Assembly: GCA_023251515.1 (NCBI GenBank)
Contig: JAHEYQ010000039.1
Span: 1-46,479, forward strand
Source of the DNA: Bacteroidales bacterium
GTDB lineage: Bacteria; Bacteroidota; Bacteroidia; Bacteroidales; JACABE01
Direction of reading: 5' to 3'
DNA: 46,479 nt
The translations under genes and the position numbers were made by a program. The stretch's first letter is position 1; each line of letters starts with the position of its first letter. Positions 18,982-26,849 of the stretch are shown piece after piece. The notes below the pieces were generated by a model. That model worked only from the letters and a program-made list of their open reading frames with translations, was not told the DNA's origin and searched no databases.

Positions 18982-19019
18982 AAAAAAAACCACAAGCAAT
19001 TTATTGTCTCGTGGTTTTT
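18982..19019 (-). terminator. Terminator of the 246-aa protein gene
   Basis: AAAAACCAC (about 18985-18993) pairs with GTGGTTTTT (19011-19019). On the minus strand the 3' arm ends in a run of T. It lies 19 bases beyond the stop codon at 19038 and separates the gene from the tandem repeat. Confidence 0.75.
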
Positions 19020-19037
19020 CAGTTATATAAGATAATG

Positions 19038-19778
19038 CTATTTGTTTTTAAAAGCCAGCTTGTTAACTTGTTTATATTCTGGGCTTGAGGCTCCGAATAC
19101 CGATAAAATGTATTTTTTTACATCCAGAGCGGTGTCAACCAGTCCGGTTTTTGGGGTATATAAAACTTTATTGCGGGCAATGCGGGCATTGGTAAGGGGT
19201 TCGCCAATTTCTTTGGCTGCCTTGTTTTTTTCCTGCAAAACGGTGTAAACATCTTTTAATGTAGCTATTTTCAGATCGTCTTCATTTGGTGCATATTCGG
19301 TAACATTGGCAAGATATTTAATCAGCTTGTCGAAATTATCGAGACGATTGTCGTAACTTAATTGAGCAGTTGAAATTTCAATTACTTCTTTGCCTTGCTC
19401 TTTAAGGGCTTGTTTTTCTTCTTCTGTTTTTTTAGGAGTGGCTCTTTCTCCCTGAATTTTGCGGTTGATTGTATTAGCTCCATCCACAACCGCATCGCTT
19501 GCACCGCTAACTTTTAGTGCATTCATTACCCTTGTACTTAATTTTGATAGCGGCTTAAAGGCTTCTTCGCGTTTGGCAGCCGGAATGGTGTAGAGCGGAG
19601 CCAAATCGTTGATATCATTGATAGATTGATGTGCTACTGTAGAAATGCTTTCGAGATTTGTAACGCTTAAAGCAGGGTTTGATGGATTGTATTTGCCTGC
19701 GTGAAGTACAGCAATTTGGATTAATTCGTCGAAATTACTGACAGTTATAACATGTCCTGTTTCTGTGCTTGATGCCAT
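19038..19778 (-). CDS. Unrecognised 246-aa cytoplasmic protein, probably helical
   Basis: No signal peptide, membrane segment or catalytic motif is visible. Secondary-structure pattern is mostly helical, with a highly charged, Lys/Glu-rich stretch (about 115-140) between two helical halves. Each half carries a long amphipathic segment (about 40-105 and 145-240), so a duplicated helical-bundle layout is possible. The gene has a full promoter (19819-19850) and its own terminator, so it is a real, separately transcribed gene. It seems somewhat richer in G+C than its neighbours. I do not recognise the family and assign no function. Confidence 0.75.
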   Translation of the reverse strand: MASSTETGHVITVSNFDELIQIAVLHAGKYNPSNPALSVTNLESISTVAHQSINDINDLAPLYTIPAAKREEAFKPLSKLSTRVMNALKVSGASDAVVDGANTINRKIQGERATPKKTEEEKQALKEQGKEVIEISTAQLSYDNRLDNFDKLIKYLANVTEYAPNEDDLKIATLKDVYTVLQEKNKAAKEIGEPLTNARIARNKVLYTPKTGLVDTALDVKKYILSVFGASSPEYKQVNKLAFKNK

Positions 19779-19818
19779 AATTTTTGAGTTTTAAATTTAA
19801 TGATAATTAATTTGAACA

Positions 19819-19850
19819 CAAAATTATAAAAAGATTTTTGGGTAAACAAA
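19819..19850 (-). promoter_or_regulatory. Consensus promoter of the 246-aa protein gene
   Basis: On the minus strand TTTG (19850-19847), 20 bases, then TAATTTTG (19826-19819) matches the Bacteroidota promoter. The start codon at 19778 lies about 35 bases beyond the predicted transcript start. Confidence 0.65.
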
Positions 19851-19867
19851 ATGTTTTTTGTTAAAAT

Positions 19868-20257
19868 TTAAGATATACTTATTGTATTTTCAATTGTATC
19901 GATACAAAATTTTGTTCCTTCTAAAAAATCGAGACCCAGTAGCCCATTATAATCTGAAAATATTCCATGTGCTAGGAAGTCGTAAACCTGAATCTGAAAC
20001 TTTTCTTTTGTCATCCCAAGCGACGAAAAGCTTTTAATTTCAAATACTTCGGTTTCAATAATGCCATTTGCAGTTTCAATTTCAACAGTTCCAACGTTGT
20101 CTTTCAGATCGTGACCAAGCAAATATAATGCATTACTGTCGATGGTTGTATTAGTAGCACCTGTATCAAATATCATTTTTAACTCATACTTATTATCAAT
20201 TTCGATGTTTACAAGTATCAGTCCACTTTCTGGTTCTCTTTTAAACTTATATGTCAT
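19868..20257 (-). CDS. Small retropepsin-like aspartic protease
   Basis: 129 aa, a single aspartyl-protease lobe. The active-site triad is FDTGAT with the catalytic Asp at residue 31. The hydrophobic-hydrophobic-Gly element that closes the psi-fold is GLLGLDFL (about 105-112), with LGMTKEKFQIQVYDF as the strands before it. Such single-lobe enzymes work as dimers, like retroviral protease. There is no signal peptide or membrane anchor, so it is cytosolic. Its ATG overlaps the stop of the upstream small gene (ATGA, 20254-20257), so the two are probably translationally coupled. Substrate unknown. Confidence 0.8.
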   Translation of the reverse strand: MTYKFKREPESGLILVNIEIDNKYELKMIFDTGATNTTIDSNALYLLGHDLKDNVGTVEIETANGIIETEVFEIKSFSSLGMTKEKFQIQVYDFLAHGIFSDYNGLLGLDFLEGTKFCIDTIENTISIS

Positions 20258-20511
20258 TTTGCAATGCGGTTGAAAATACCGGTTATTTTTCGGGAAGGTT
20301 TAAATGTTCCGGTATAAATTAATGTTATTTTGTCGTAATTTGTAGTTTTATCTCTGCCAATGTAACATACTTCCTTTTTATCTTTACTATGAAATAGTGG
20401 AATGCCCGACAAAATATCAATTTTGCTTTCGTCCATTACAGGATTTCCTATCAATACCCATTCGTCAGGAAAAAGGGCTTTAATTTCTGCAATATTTAGT
20501 AGTTGTCCCAT
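20254..20511 (-). CDS. Small protein coupled to the retropepsin-like protease
   Basis: 85 aa from the ATG at 20511 (MGQLLNIAEIKALFPDEWVL). The frame extends upstream to 20586, but those residues read like AT-rich intergenic DNA, and a TATTTTTG -7 box lies at 20543-20536 between the two starts. The protein has EWVLIGNPVMDE, then VCYIGRDKTTNYDKITLIYTG, suggesting a small beta-rich fold. No known domain is recognised. The 4-base ATGA overlap with the protease suggests they work together, for instance as partner, inhibitor or substrate (inference only). Confidence 0.7.
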   Translation of the reverse strand: MGQLLNIAEIKALFPDEWVLIGNPVMDESKIDILSGIPLFHSKDKKEVCYIGRDKTTNYDKITLIYTGTFKPSRKITGIFNRIAK

Positions 20512-20535
20512 TTTGTTTGAATTTGAAATACAATA

Positions 20536-20543
20536 CAAAAATA
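20536..20543 (-). promoter_or_regulatory. Predicted -7 box upstream of the small-protein/protease pair
   Basis: TATTTTTG on the minus strand fits TAnnTTTG. No -33 TTTG is found at the right distance. Its position favours the start codon at 20511. Confidence 0.35.
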
Positions 20544-20597
20544 CATAATTATAATTGATGAATATATATTTAGCTACTAATTTCAAAAATAAACATC

Positions 20598-20634
20598 AAA
20601 AAAGCCGATAGCTGTTGGGCTATCGGCTTTTTTG
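20598..20634 (-). terminator. Strong terminator after the PIN toxin gene
   Basis: A 15-bp near-perfect stem (AAAAAAGCCGATAGC with CTATCGGCTTTTTT) with a 6-7 base loop and T-runs in both directions. It lies 28 bases beyond the PIN gene stop and insulates it from the protease pair. Confidence 0.9.
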
Positions 20635-20662
20635 ATTGTAAAAATAGTAGATAATTTTTGTT

Positions 20663-21079
20663 TTATTTGTAATTATCCAAATCAATCAATTCAATTTCTG
20701 ATATGTTTTTAAAATCATCAATATTAACTGTTGCTATTTTCGATACTTTGTTTGTTGCTAATATGGAAACAATCTCAACATCATAAACTCTGTTTCCCTT
20801 AGGCTGATAATTGTCGATTAACAACTCAAATGTTTTCAAACTTTCATTGCTTGGGTAAAGAATTGTAATATTGCTTTTTATTTCATTGTAAAAACCAATT
20901 ACTTTTTCTTTATCTATCCCCAATTTTGAGCATACAGCAAAGTATTCCGATATATTTTTTGTAGTTGTAAACAAATCGTTAGATGTATCTTTCAGAAAAG
21001 AATCACACTTTAGGTGATGCTGTGAAGATTTGTCTAATGTATAGATAAAAATATTTGTATCAACACCTATCTTATTCAT
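20663..21079 (-). CDS. PIN-domain ribonuclease, VapC-type toxin
   Basis: 138 aa, the usual size for VapC-like toxins. The acidic metal-binding residues of the PIN fold are in place: Asp7 in IGVDTNIFIY, Glu45 in NISEYF, Asp100 in VYDVEI and Asp121/122 in VNIDDF. Such proteins cleave tRNA, rRNA or mRNA when free and are held inactive by a co-expressed antitoxin. The start codon overlaps the end of the preceding 76-aa gene by 8 bases, the standard antitoxin-toxin arrangement. The substrate RNA is not predictable. Confidence 0.88.
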   Translation of the reverse strand: MNKIGVDTNIFIYTLDKSSQHHLKCDSFLKDTSNDLFTTTKNISEYFAVCSKLGIDKEKVIGFYNEIKSNITILYPSNESLKTFELLIDNYQPKGNRVYDVEIVSILATNKVSKIATVNIDDFKNISEIELIDLDNYK

Positions 21080-21302
21080 AAGCTAAATCTCTGATATTAA
21101 TATTATCTAACTGATGATTAAGATCTACACTGCCAGAATAATTCCATATCCTTTTAGTTGGCTCGGCAATTGGAGTTTGATTGCTTGCAAATTGCAACCA
21201 GTTAATTAAACTCAGAATATATTCGGCATCCAATTTATTTTTATCAACAGTAATCACAAATTTATTTTCAACCTCTTTAATATCTAAATTATAAGTTCTC
21301 AT
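21072..21302 (-). CDS. Antitoxin of the PIN toxin
   Basis: 76 aa. The first 40 residues are a mixed beta/alpha segment (IKEVENKFVITVDKNKLDAE, then a helix around YILSLINWLQF). The C-terminus has the short, acidic tail pattern SGSVDLNHQLDNINIRDLAY, the kind of sequence that wraps around a toxin. No ribbon-helix-helix or AbrB motif is certain, so its DNA-binding role is unproven. It lies first in a two-gene operon with an 8-base overlap. A TATTTTTG -7 box at 21325-21318 sits 16 bases above the ATG. Confidence 0.75.
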   Translation of the reverse strand: MRTYNLDIKEVENKFVITVDKNKLDAEYILSLINWLQFASNQTPIAEPTKRIWNYSGSVDLNHQLDNINIRDLAYE

Positions 21303-21685
21303 GTAATTTATTTTTTACAAAAATACTACAAAATTTGATTTATTTTTTATTTCTGCTACTAATTTTATAATTGAGTATAAAAAAAATAGTTACCTCATTC
21401 CCAAGCCTTCGCCTAAAAGCAGAATGGAGTCTCTCTGAATAATTTTTATAGCATAATACAACGTAAACAGTATACTATTAAATTCCTATTCTCTAAGATA
21501 TTACCCCTACTTCACCGAATATAAAATTTATACAAACTTATTTATACTCCCTAAATATTATAATGTGTAAAAGTTTTTAACAAAATTGGCGAAAGACAAT
21601 AAAAAAAATGTTTTTAAAATATATTTTAAAGATATTTATTTGGATATTTTTTATTAATTTTGGATTGATTTTAATATTTATTCTT
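21303..21685. other. 383-base divergent intergenic region
   Basis: It separates the antitoxin gene from the secreted-protein gene. Apart from a possible -7 box at 21318-21325 for the antitoxin, nothing is recognised. The piece at about 21393-21440 is less AT-rich (around GCCTTCGCCTAAAAGC) and could be a decayed gene fragment or repeat, but has no open frame or stem strong enough to call. Confidence 0.35.
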
Positions 21686-22078
21686 ATGAGAAAATTTACA
21701 TTCAGTTTGTTATTATTGGTTTTGGTTTCTGCTATAAATGCCCAAACCATCGGACATGATTTAACCATTTTTGCCGAAGAAGGCGAGAAATTTACATTGT
21801 TTATAAATGGACAGCAAATTAACGAACAACCTCAGTCGAGTGTAAGCGTTAAAGATATAAGCAGCAATACAGTACAATCAAAAATAGTATTTGAAAATAC
21901 TGATATTACTGCTTTAGAAAAGAAATTTCTGTTGTTAGCAGAACCTGGTCCTGGCGATAAACGCCCTGTTAGTGTTGTTTATAAAATAAAAAAGAAGAAG
22001 GATGAATACAAACTTGCATTTGTAAACCGAAGTCCTAAAGTTTTGCAGCAAAATAATGTGATAATTCTCAACCGTTAA
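21686..22078 (+). CDS. Small secreted protein resembling the N-terminal domain of DUF4476 proteins
   Basis: 130 aa from the ATG at 21686, which gives a textbook signal peptide (MRKFTFSLLLLVLVSAINAQ). The frame continues up to 21608, but the extra residues are just an AT-rich hydrophobic run. The mature part has the pattern FTLFINGQQINEQPQSSVSV-KDIS and KIVFENTDI, which recalls the beta-sandwich region seen ahead of DUF4476 in other Bacteroidota proteins. The DUF4476 domain itself is absent. It should be exported to the periplasm or beyond. Its stop overlaps the convergent lyase stop by a few bases. Confidence 0.6.
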   Translation: MRKFTFSLLLLVLVSAINAQTIGHDLTIFAEEGEKFTLFINGQQINEQPQSSVSVKDISSNTVQSKIVFENTDITALEKKFLLLAEPGPGDKRPVSVVYKIKKKKDEYKLAFVNRSPKVLQQNNVIILNR

Positions 22079-23598
22079 AGTTGATATAATTTCACATCTT
22101 CACCCGGCAAATCAAAAGTATAGTTGCGCAGGAAAGCTGCAGATTTTGCCATATTGGTGTACATTATTTCGTCATCATCAATAAATTTGACGTGTTTGCG
22201 ATATTCTGCAACAAAATTTTCGATATAAGGAGATGATTTAGATGGACGACGAAATTCTAACGCCTGTGCTGCATTAAACAATTCGATAGACAAAATTCTT
22301 TCCAGATTTTCGAGAACTTTAAATGTTTTTGTAGCTGCATTAGCACCCATACTCACGTGGTCTTCCTGTCCTTGCGATGATTCAATAGAATCGACAGATG
22401 AAGGTGTGCAAAGCTGTTTGTTCTGGCTAACAATAGAAGCTGAAGTATATTGCGGAATCATAAATCCGCTGTTTAAGCCCGGATGAGCAACCAAAAAATG
22501 AGGTAAATTTCGTTTGCCTCCAATTAATTGGTAAGTACGTCTTTCGGAAATATTTCCAAGCTCAGCCATCGCAATTGCCAGATTATCTAATGCCAATGCA
22601 AGTGGTTGTCCGTGGAAATTGCCGGCAGAAATAATTAAATCTTCATCAGGGAATATGGTAGGATTATCAGTAACCGAATTAATTTCATTTTTAAATACAT
22701 AAGAAACATAATTGATAGAATCTTTAGAAGCTCCATGTACCTGCGGAATACAGCGGAAAGAATAAGGATCCTGAACATGTTCTTTTTTACGGTTTATCAG
22801 CTCACTGCCTTCGAGTAAATTTTTAATACGTCTGGCTGTTTTAATCTGTCCTTTATGAGGTCTGATTAATTGGATAAGCTCATGAAAAGGCTCTATTCTG
22901 CCATCGAAAGCATCGAGAGATAAAGCTCCGATAATATCAGCCAAACGTGATAATTTGAATATTCTGAGGCAGCAATAAACGCCGTAAGCACTCATAAATT
23001 GCGTTCCATTTAAAAGAGCAAGACCTTCTTTAGATTGCAATTGTATGGGTTGCCAGTTGAATTTTTTAAGAACATCGGCAGCAGCTTGTTTTTTGCCTTC
23101 AAAATAAACTTCGCCCATACCCAATAAAGGCAGAGACATATGAGCAAGCGGAGATAAATCGCCCGAAGCACCCAAAGAGCCTTGTTGATAAACAACCGGA
23201 AGAATATCATTATTAAAAAAATCTATCAACCGCTGAACAGTAATCAGTTGAACACCCGAATGTCCATAAGAAACAGATTGAATCTTCAGCAACAGCATTA
23301 TCTTTACAATTTCCTGAGGAACCTCATCGCCAAAACCGCAGGCATGCGACATTACCAGATTGGTTTGTAATTTATTAAGCTGGTCGTTAGAAATAACATG
23401 ATTGCATAAAGAACCAAAACCTGTAGTAATTCCATAAATGGGTTCGGTTTGGGTTTTCATCTTATTATCGAGATAATCGCGGCATTTAATAATCGAATCT
23501 TTTGCTTGTTGCGATAGTTCAATGATTTGCTTATTGTTAAGAATATTTTCAATGTCTTCAAATCCAAGGATTTCTTTGCTGATATAATGAGTATTCAT
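22075..23598 (-). CDS. hutH: Aromatic amino acid ammonia-lyase, probably histidine ammonia-lyase
   Basis: 507 aa from the ATG at 23598 (MNTHYISKEILG); an upstream in-frame start at 23628 would put the initiation codon on the promoter. The MIO prosthetic-group triad Ala-Ser-Gly lies in GSLGASGDLSPLAHM (about residue 144). YGITTGFGSL supplies the active-site Tyr, and NLVMSHACG contains the His that favours histidine (or tyrosine) over phenylalanine. VTDNPTIFPDE, the Asn-Phe-His-Gly-Gln stretch and SSQGQEDHVSMGA are further family landmarks. It would deaminate histidine to urocanate in the cytosol. No hutU, hutI or hutG is adjacent, so a tyrosine ammonia-lyase function cannot be excluded. Confidence 0.85.
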   Translation of the reverse strand: MNTHYISKEILGFEDIENILNNKQIIELSQQAKDSIIKCRDYLDNKMKTQTEPIYGITTGFGSLCNHVISNDQLNKLQTNLVMSHACGFGDEVPQEIVKIMLLLKIQSVSYGHSGVQLITVQRLIDFFNNDILPVVYQQGSLGASGDLSPLAHMSLPLLGMGEVYFEGKKQAAADVLKKFNWQPIQLQSKEGLALLNGTQFMSAYGVYCCLRIFKLSRLADIIGALSLDAFDGRIEPFHELIQLIRPHKGQIKTARRIKNLLEGSELINRKKEHVQDPYSFRCIPQVHGASKDSINYVSYVFKNEINSVTDNPTIFPDEDLIISAGNFHGQPLALALDNLAIAMAELGNISERRTYQLIGGKRNLPHFLVAHPGLNSGFMIPQYTSASIVSQNKQLCTPSSVDSIESSQGQEDHVSMGANAATKTFKVLENLERILSIELFNAAQALEFRRPSKSSPYIENFVAEYRKHVKFIDDDEIMYTNMAKSAAFLRNYTFDLPGEDVKLYQL

Positions 23599-23625
23599 TT
23601 TTAAAATATGGTTTAAATTTTGCTG

Positions 23626-23633
23626 CAAAAGTA
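23626..23633 (-). promoter_or_regulatory. Predicted -7 box of the ammonia-lyase gene
   Basis: TACTTTTG on the minus strand fits TAnnTTTG and lies 28 bases above the ATG at 23598. No TTTG -33 element is seen at the right spacing. Confidence 0.4.
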
Positions 23634-23680
23634 AGAAAAAAAGACTGAAGACTTCGGGTTGATATGATAATTTTCACATA

Positions 23681-23712
23681 AAAAAAAGGCTGCCTCATCA
23701 CAAGACAGCCTA
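23681..23712 (-). terminator. Terminator of the LruC lipoprotein gene
   Basis: On the minus strand AGGCTGTC pairs with GGCAGCCT (one wobble), followed by seven T. It starts 23 bases beyond the stop at 23735. Confidence 0.8.
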
Positions 23713-23734
23713 AGCACATGAAAACAAAATTTAA

Positions 23735-26041
23735 TTATTTAACCGGATTAACGTTGTAATGATAGATTAAAGAATTATTTCTATAACCACTCAAATCGCT
23801 ATACCAGTCAGATTTCGTTACGCCACCTGATTGAGCCCATGAAGCAAAATAGGTAAAAGCAGTTACAATATCATTTTTTTCTGAAGGATAATCAATTTCT
23901 ATAGGAAGACTTATTGCCCAAGGCAAATTTGCAGATGTTTTATAATATTGTGAAGTTGCAGGATTAGAAACATCGCTAATAGTTCCTAATATCTGAAGAT
24001 CAGCCAAACTAGTTGGTTGGTTATTTTTTGCATGTACCTCATGACCTCTGTTTGCAGTTCTGAACATAAAATAATTATAAGGTGCTGTTCCCAATAAGCT
24101 TGGGTCAATAGCAGAAGTAAACTTAATAACAACATTAAATAAATACGCATTTACTCTTGGTTTATTAATCTCGGTATTAACAAAAGAACCACTTTGAGAT
24201 ATCAAATGAGATGTTTTATCATATAGAATAACAACAGCTTTATCTTGTCCGTTTTCTAAACCATTAGTAGCAATAGAAACAGAAGAGCCTGTACTAAGTT
24301 GAGTTCCTGTAACTGAAAGAATCTGATTTGGATTTAATCCATCAAAACGCAAACCGAATCCATTAGAGATTGATCCGCCAACAGCTTTAATTTTGTATGA
24401 AGCTTTCACTTCCACTGCTTTATTAGCTGCATTCGTAATCTGATTAATTTTATAATTTACAACCATATCATTAAAATCATAATCACCCATTGCAGGCCAT
24501 AAATCTTCAAACATTATTGTTCCATAGGTATTTGCACCCGGATAATAATTATTATATGCCTTGGTGGCATCATTAGGATAATCATCCTGAGCATCAGCAA
24601 CGCCATCATTATCAGCATCAACAATTGCAATAAAACCAATACCCGGATTACAATCAGATGCAGGTATAAAATTAGTTGCAGTAGCATTAGAAGTATATAC
24701 AGCTTGTCCGCCCTGAAGACTCATACCAGCAGGAGCAGTTGAAGATGTACCACTAACTTCAATTTTAGCTTTAACTATGGAACCCCACATATTTACAAAG
24801 CTTCCTGTAACTTTAACACTACTGGTATTATTTCCATCACCTTGAATAGTTCCATAGTATTCCATATCTTTTGTTAATAGCAAACTTGCATCTCTGAGTT
24901 TAACCAAAGCTCCAGTATTTCCAAAAAATTTGTTTCCAACAATAATTGAAGTTCCAGCAGCAGGTTCACTGGTCAAAGTTACATTATTAATCGACATATT
25001 ATTATCAACCAATATTTTGCAACGATTATCCAAATCAATACTATTACAAGTAAAGTTTCCTTTTACATGAATATAATTATAGTTCGTTATTTTTTTATTC
25101 GCTTGAAAATCATTCTCAAAAACCCAGTCGCCATTATTAATTAATTGTGCAGTTGGTGATGATGAAGCGTTTGTTGTTACATTCTGAAATGATTTAAAAT
25201 AAGCATAATTAGTAACAGCTCCGGTAATTGCACCATTCCACAAAGAAACTGTAAATGTACCATAGTTAGTAATAGATGCAGAAGTTCCACCCAAATTTAA
25301 GCTGTTAACCAAAGCTTCGCCATTTGTGTAAACATTAAATTGAGCAGTACCATTTATATCAATATTATTGTTTACTGTAAGTTTTGCATTTGGAAGTACT
25401 TCAATATTACAATTATTACCCATATAAGAAGAAGTAATAGTAGCATTTGAATTTATTTTTAAAGTACCACCGTTTGCCCAATGTTGCCATTGAATATCAC
25501 CATTAAAATTATTGTTGATAACATAAGTTTGACCACCTGTAATCGTAATCGTTCCACTAGCTTGTGTAATAATTACATTTGCAGAAGTACCCGGGCCACT
25601 ATTGGTTTGGTAAGGGATACTTTTTGGTGTACTGCTTTTTGTTTTTGCAAATACAACATTTATTGTTTGTTGCATTGCACTTACTTTTTGTATATCTGTA
25701 CTACCGTCAGCACTGGTTTTAACAACATAAAGTTCGGAAACTGAAGTAGGAATACTGATAGATGTATTAAACGGAATTCCGGTTTTGGCACTTCCTTTTA
25801 CAAAAGCTTGTTCTCCGTTGTAGGGATTTGATGTATAAACAGATATTACATCAAACAATTGACCACCCTGTGAAACTACATTTAGAGTTATATCTCTTGT
25901 GGTTTTCCAATTAAAATTTTGAGGAACCTGTAATTGCGTTGTTTTACTTACTATTGCAATAGGCTCTGGTTCTGAATCTTTTTTACAAGCTGCAAATACA
26001 AATAATACAATTAGTAATGCAAATAAATTTTGTTTTTTCAT
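23735..26041 (-). CDS. LruC-domain surface lipoprotein
   Basis: 768 aa. The lipobox VFAAC gives a lipidated Cys19; the following KKDSEPEP, with acidic residues close to the Cys, resembles lipoprotein surface-export signals of Bacteroidota. Residues about 130-455 form a long beta-rich region with many Asn-rich turns (such as IINNGDWVFEN), likely a beta-helix or repeated strands. A calcium-loop motif DADNDGVADAQDDYPND lies at about 477-493. The C-terminal LruC domain follows, starting with GTIMFEDLWPAMGDYDFNDMVV and ending in a beta-sandwich. LruC proteins are surface-exposed and of unsettled function. The gene is monocistronic. Confidence 0.88.
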   Translation of the reverse strand: MKKQNLFALLIVLFVFAACKKDSEPEPIAIVSKTTQLQVPQNFNWKTTRDITLNVVSQGGQLFDVISVYTSNPYNGEQAFVKGSAKTGIPFNTSISIPTSVSELYVVKTSADGSTDIQKVSAMQQTINVVFAKTKSSTPKSIPYQTNSGPGTSANVIITQASGTITITGGQTYVINNNFNGDIQWQHWANGGTLKINSNATITSSYMGNNCNIEVLPNAKLTVNNNIDINGTAQFNVYTNGEALVNSLNLGGTSASITNYGTFTVSLWNGAITGAVTNYAYFKSFQNVTTNASSSPTAQLINNGDWVFENDFQANKKITNYNYIHVKGNFTCNSIDLDNRCKILVDNNMSINNVTLTSEPAAGTSIIVGNKFFGNTGALVKLRDASLLLTKDMEYYGTIQGDGNNTSSVKVTGSFVNMWGSIVKAKIEVSGTSSTAPAGMSLQGGQAVYTSNATATNFIPASDCNPGIGFIAIVDADNDGVADAQDDYPNDATKAYNNYYPGANTYGTIMFEDLWPAMGDYDFNDMVVNYKINQITNAANKAVEVKASYKIKAVGGSISNGFGLRFDGLNPNQILSVTGTQLSTGSSVSIATNGLENGQDKAVVILYDKTSHLISQSGSFVNTEINKPRVNAYLFNVVIKFTSAIDPSLLGTAPYNYFMFRTANRGHEVHAKNNQPTSLADLQILGTISDVSNPATSQYYKTSANLPWAISLPIEIDYPSEKNDIVTAFTYFASWAQSGGVTKSDWYSDLSGYRNNSLIYHYNVNPVK

Positions 26042-26221
26042 GGCTAAAATGTTTAAATATTAATACGTATATATGCCAAAAATTGTTCCAAAAATAAATT
26101 AAATCCTTTTTTTTTAAATAATCCGAAAACAAAATAAGCAATACATTAAATATCTGTTATTTACACATAAACCAAAACTAATTATAAATAAAAGTACCAA
26201 AAAAAACGTTCCATAAGGGGA

Positions 26222-26258
26222 CAAAAAAAGTCCGTTATAAGAAACATAACGGACTTTA
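26222..26258 (-). terminator. Terminator of the kor operon
   Basis: Stem AAGTCCGTTAT with ATAACGGACTT around a 7-base loop. The minus-strand 3' arm continues into a T-run. It lies about 20 bases beyond the korC stop. Confidence 0.85.
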
Positions 26259-26278
26259 AAAGTAATTTATAAGATTCT

Positions 26279-26830
26279 TTATAAAACTTGAACAGCTTTA
26301 ATAAGACCTTTTCCGATTTCGATAGCTTTTTCATTTTCGGGTATCAACTTATGATGACGAGCCGGCAATGATTTTTCTAAACCTTTGTGTATGAATTCAG
26401 GCTGAATTAAAGGTTTCAGTTTTAAGAAACCACCTAATACAATCATATTGAAAGTTTTCATCAATCCAAGTTTTCCGGCTTCCTCAGAAGCTTCTATCGT
26501 ATAGATATTGATATCTTTACGTGTTGGATGATGTGTAATTCCGTTTGGATCATAAATTAATAAACCACCTGGTTTTACAGTTGATTCAAATTTATCCAAT
26601 GATTGTTGATTAAGGATAATTGCAGTATCGTAGCTGTTAATAACTGGAGAACTAATTCTCTCATCACTAATTACAACTGCAACATTAGCAGTACCTCCAC
26701 GCATTTCAGGGCCATAAGATGGCATCCAGCTAACTTCCTGATTTTGCATAATTCCCGAATATGCCAGAATTTTACCCATTGATAAAACACCTTGACCACC
26801 AAATCCGGCTATGATTATTTCTTCTGTCAT
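26279..26830 (-). CDS. korC: 2-oxoglutarate:ferredoxin oxidoreductase gamma subunit
   Basis: 183 aa, normal for the family. The signature GFGGQG is at residues 9-14, followed by WMPSYGPEMRGGTAN, the conserved central motif of gamma subunits. This subunit packs with the alpha subunit and helps form the coenzyme A site. It is the last gene of korDABC, 19 bases after korB. Subunit order and the lack of a long fused polypeptide match KOR/VOR-type enzymes more than pyruvate:ferredoxin oxidoreductase. Confidence 0.93.
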   Translation of the reverse strand: MTEEIIIAGFGGQGVLSMGKILAYSGIMQNQEVSWMPSYGPEMRGGTANVAVVISDERISSPVINSYDTAIILNQQSLDKFESTVKPGGLLIYDPNGITHHPTRKDINIYTIEASEEAGKLGLMKTFNMIVLGGFLKLKPLIQPEFIHKGLEKSLPARHHKLIPENEKAIEIGKGLIKAVQVL

Positions 26831-26849
26831 AACTTCAATTTTTTTAAAA

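Noticed and set aside
18763..18999. 78-codon minus-strand frame with periodic SIQKPWS units
   Set aside because: It is a by-product of the 21-bp repeat, whose length keeps frames open. No promoter, signal or domain supports it.
20512..20586. 25-residue N-terminal extension of the protease partner
   Set aside because: AT-rich, hydrophobic run that overlaps a -7 box; MGQLLN at 20511 is the better start.
21393..21440. Possible tRNA or small RNA in the 21.4-kb gap
   Set aside because: Slightly more G+C-rich, but no cloverleaf, T-loop or terminator could be drawn.
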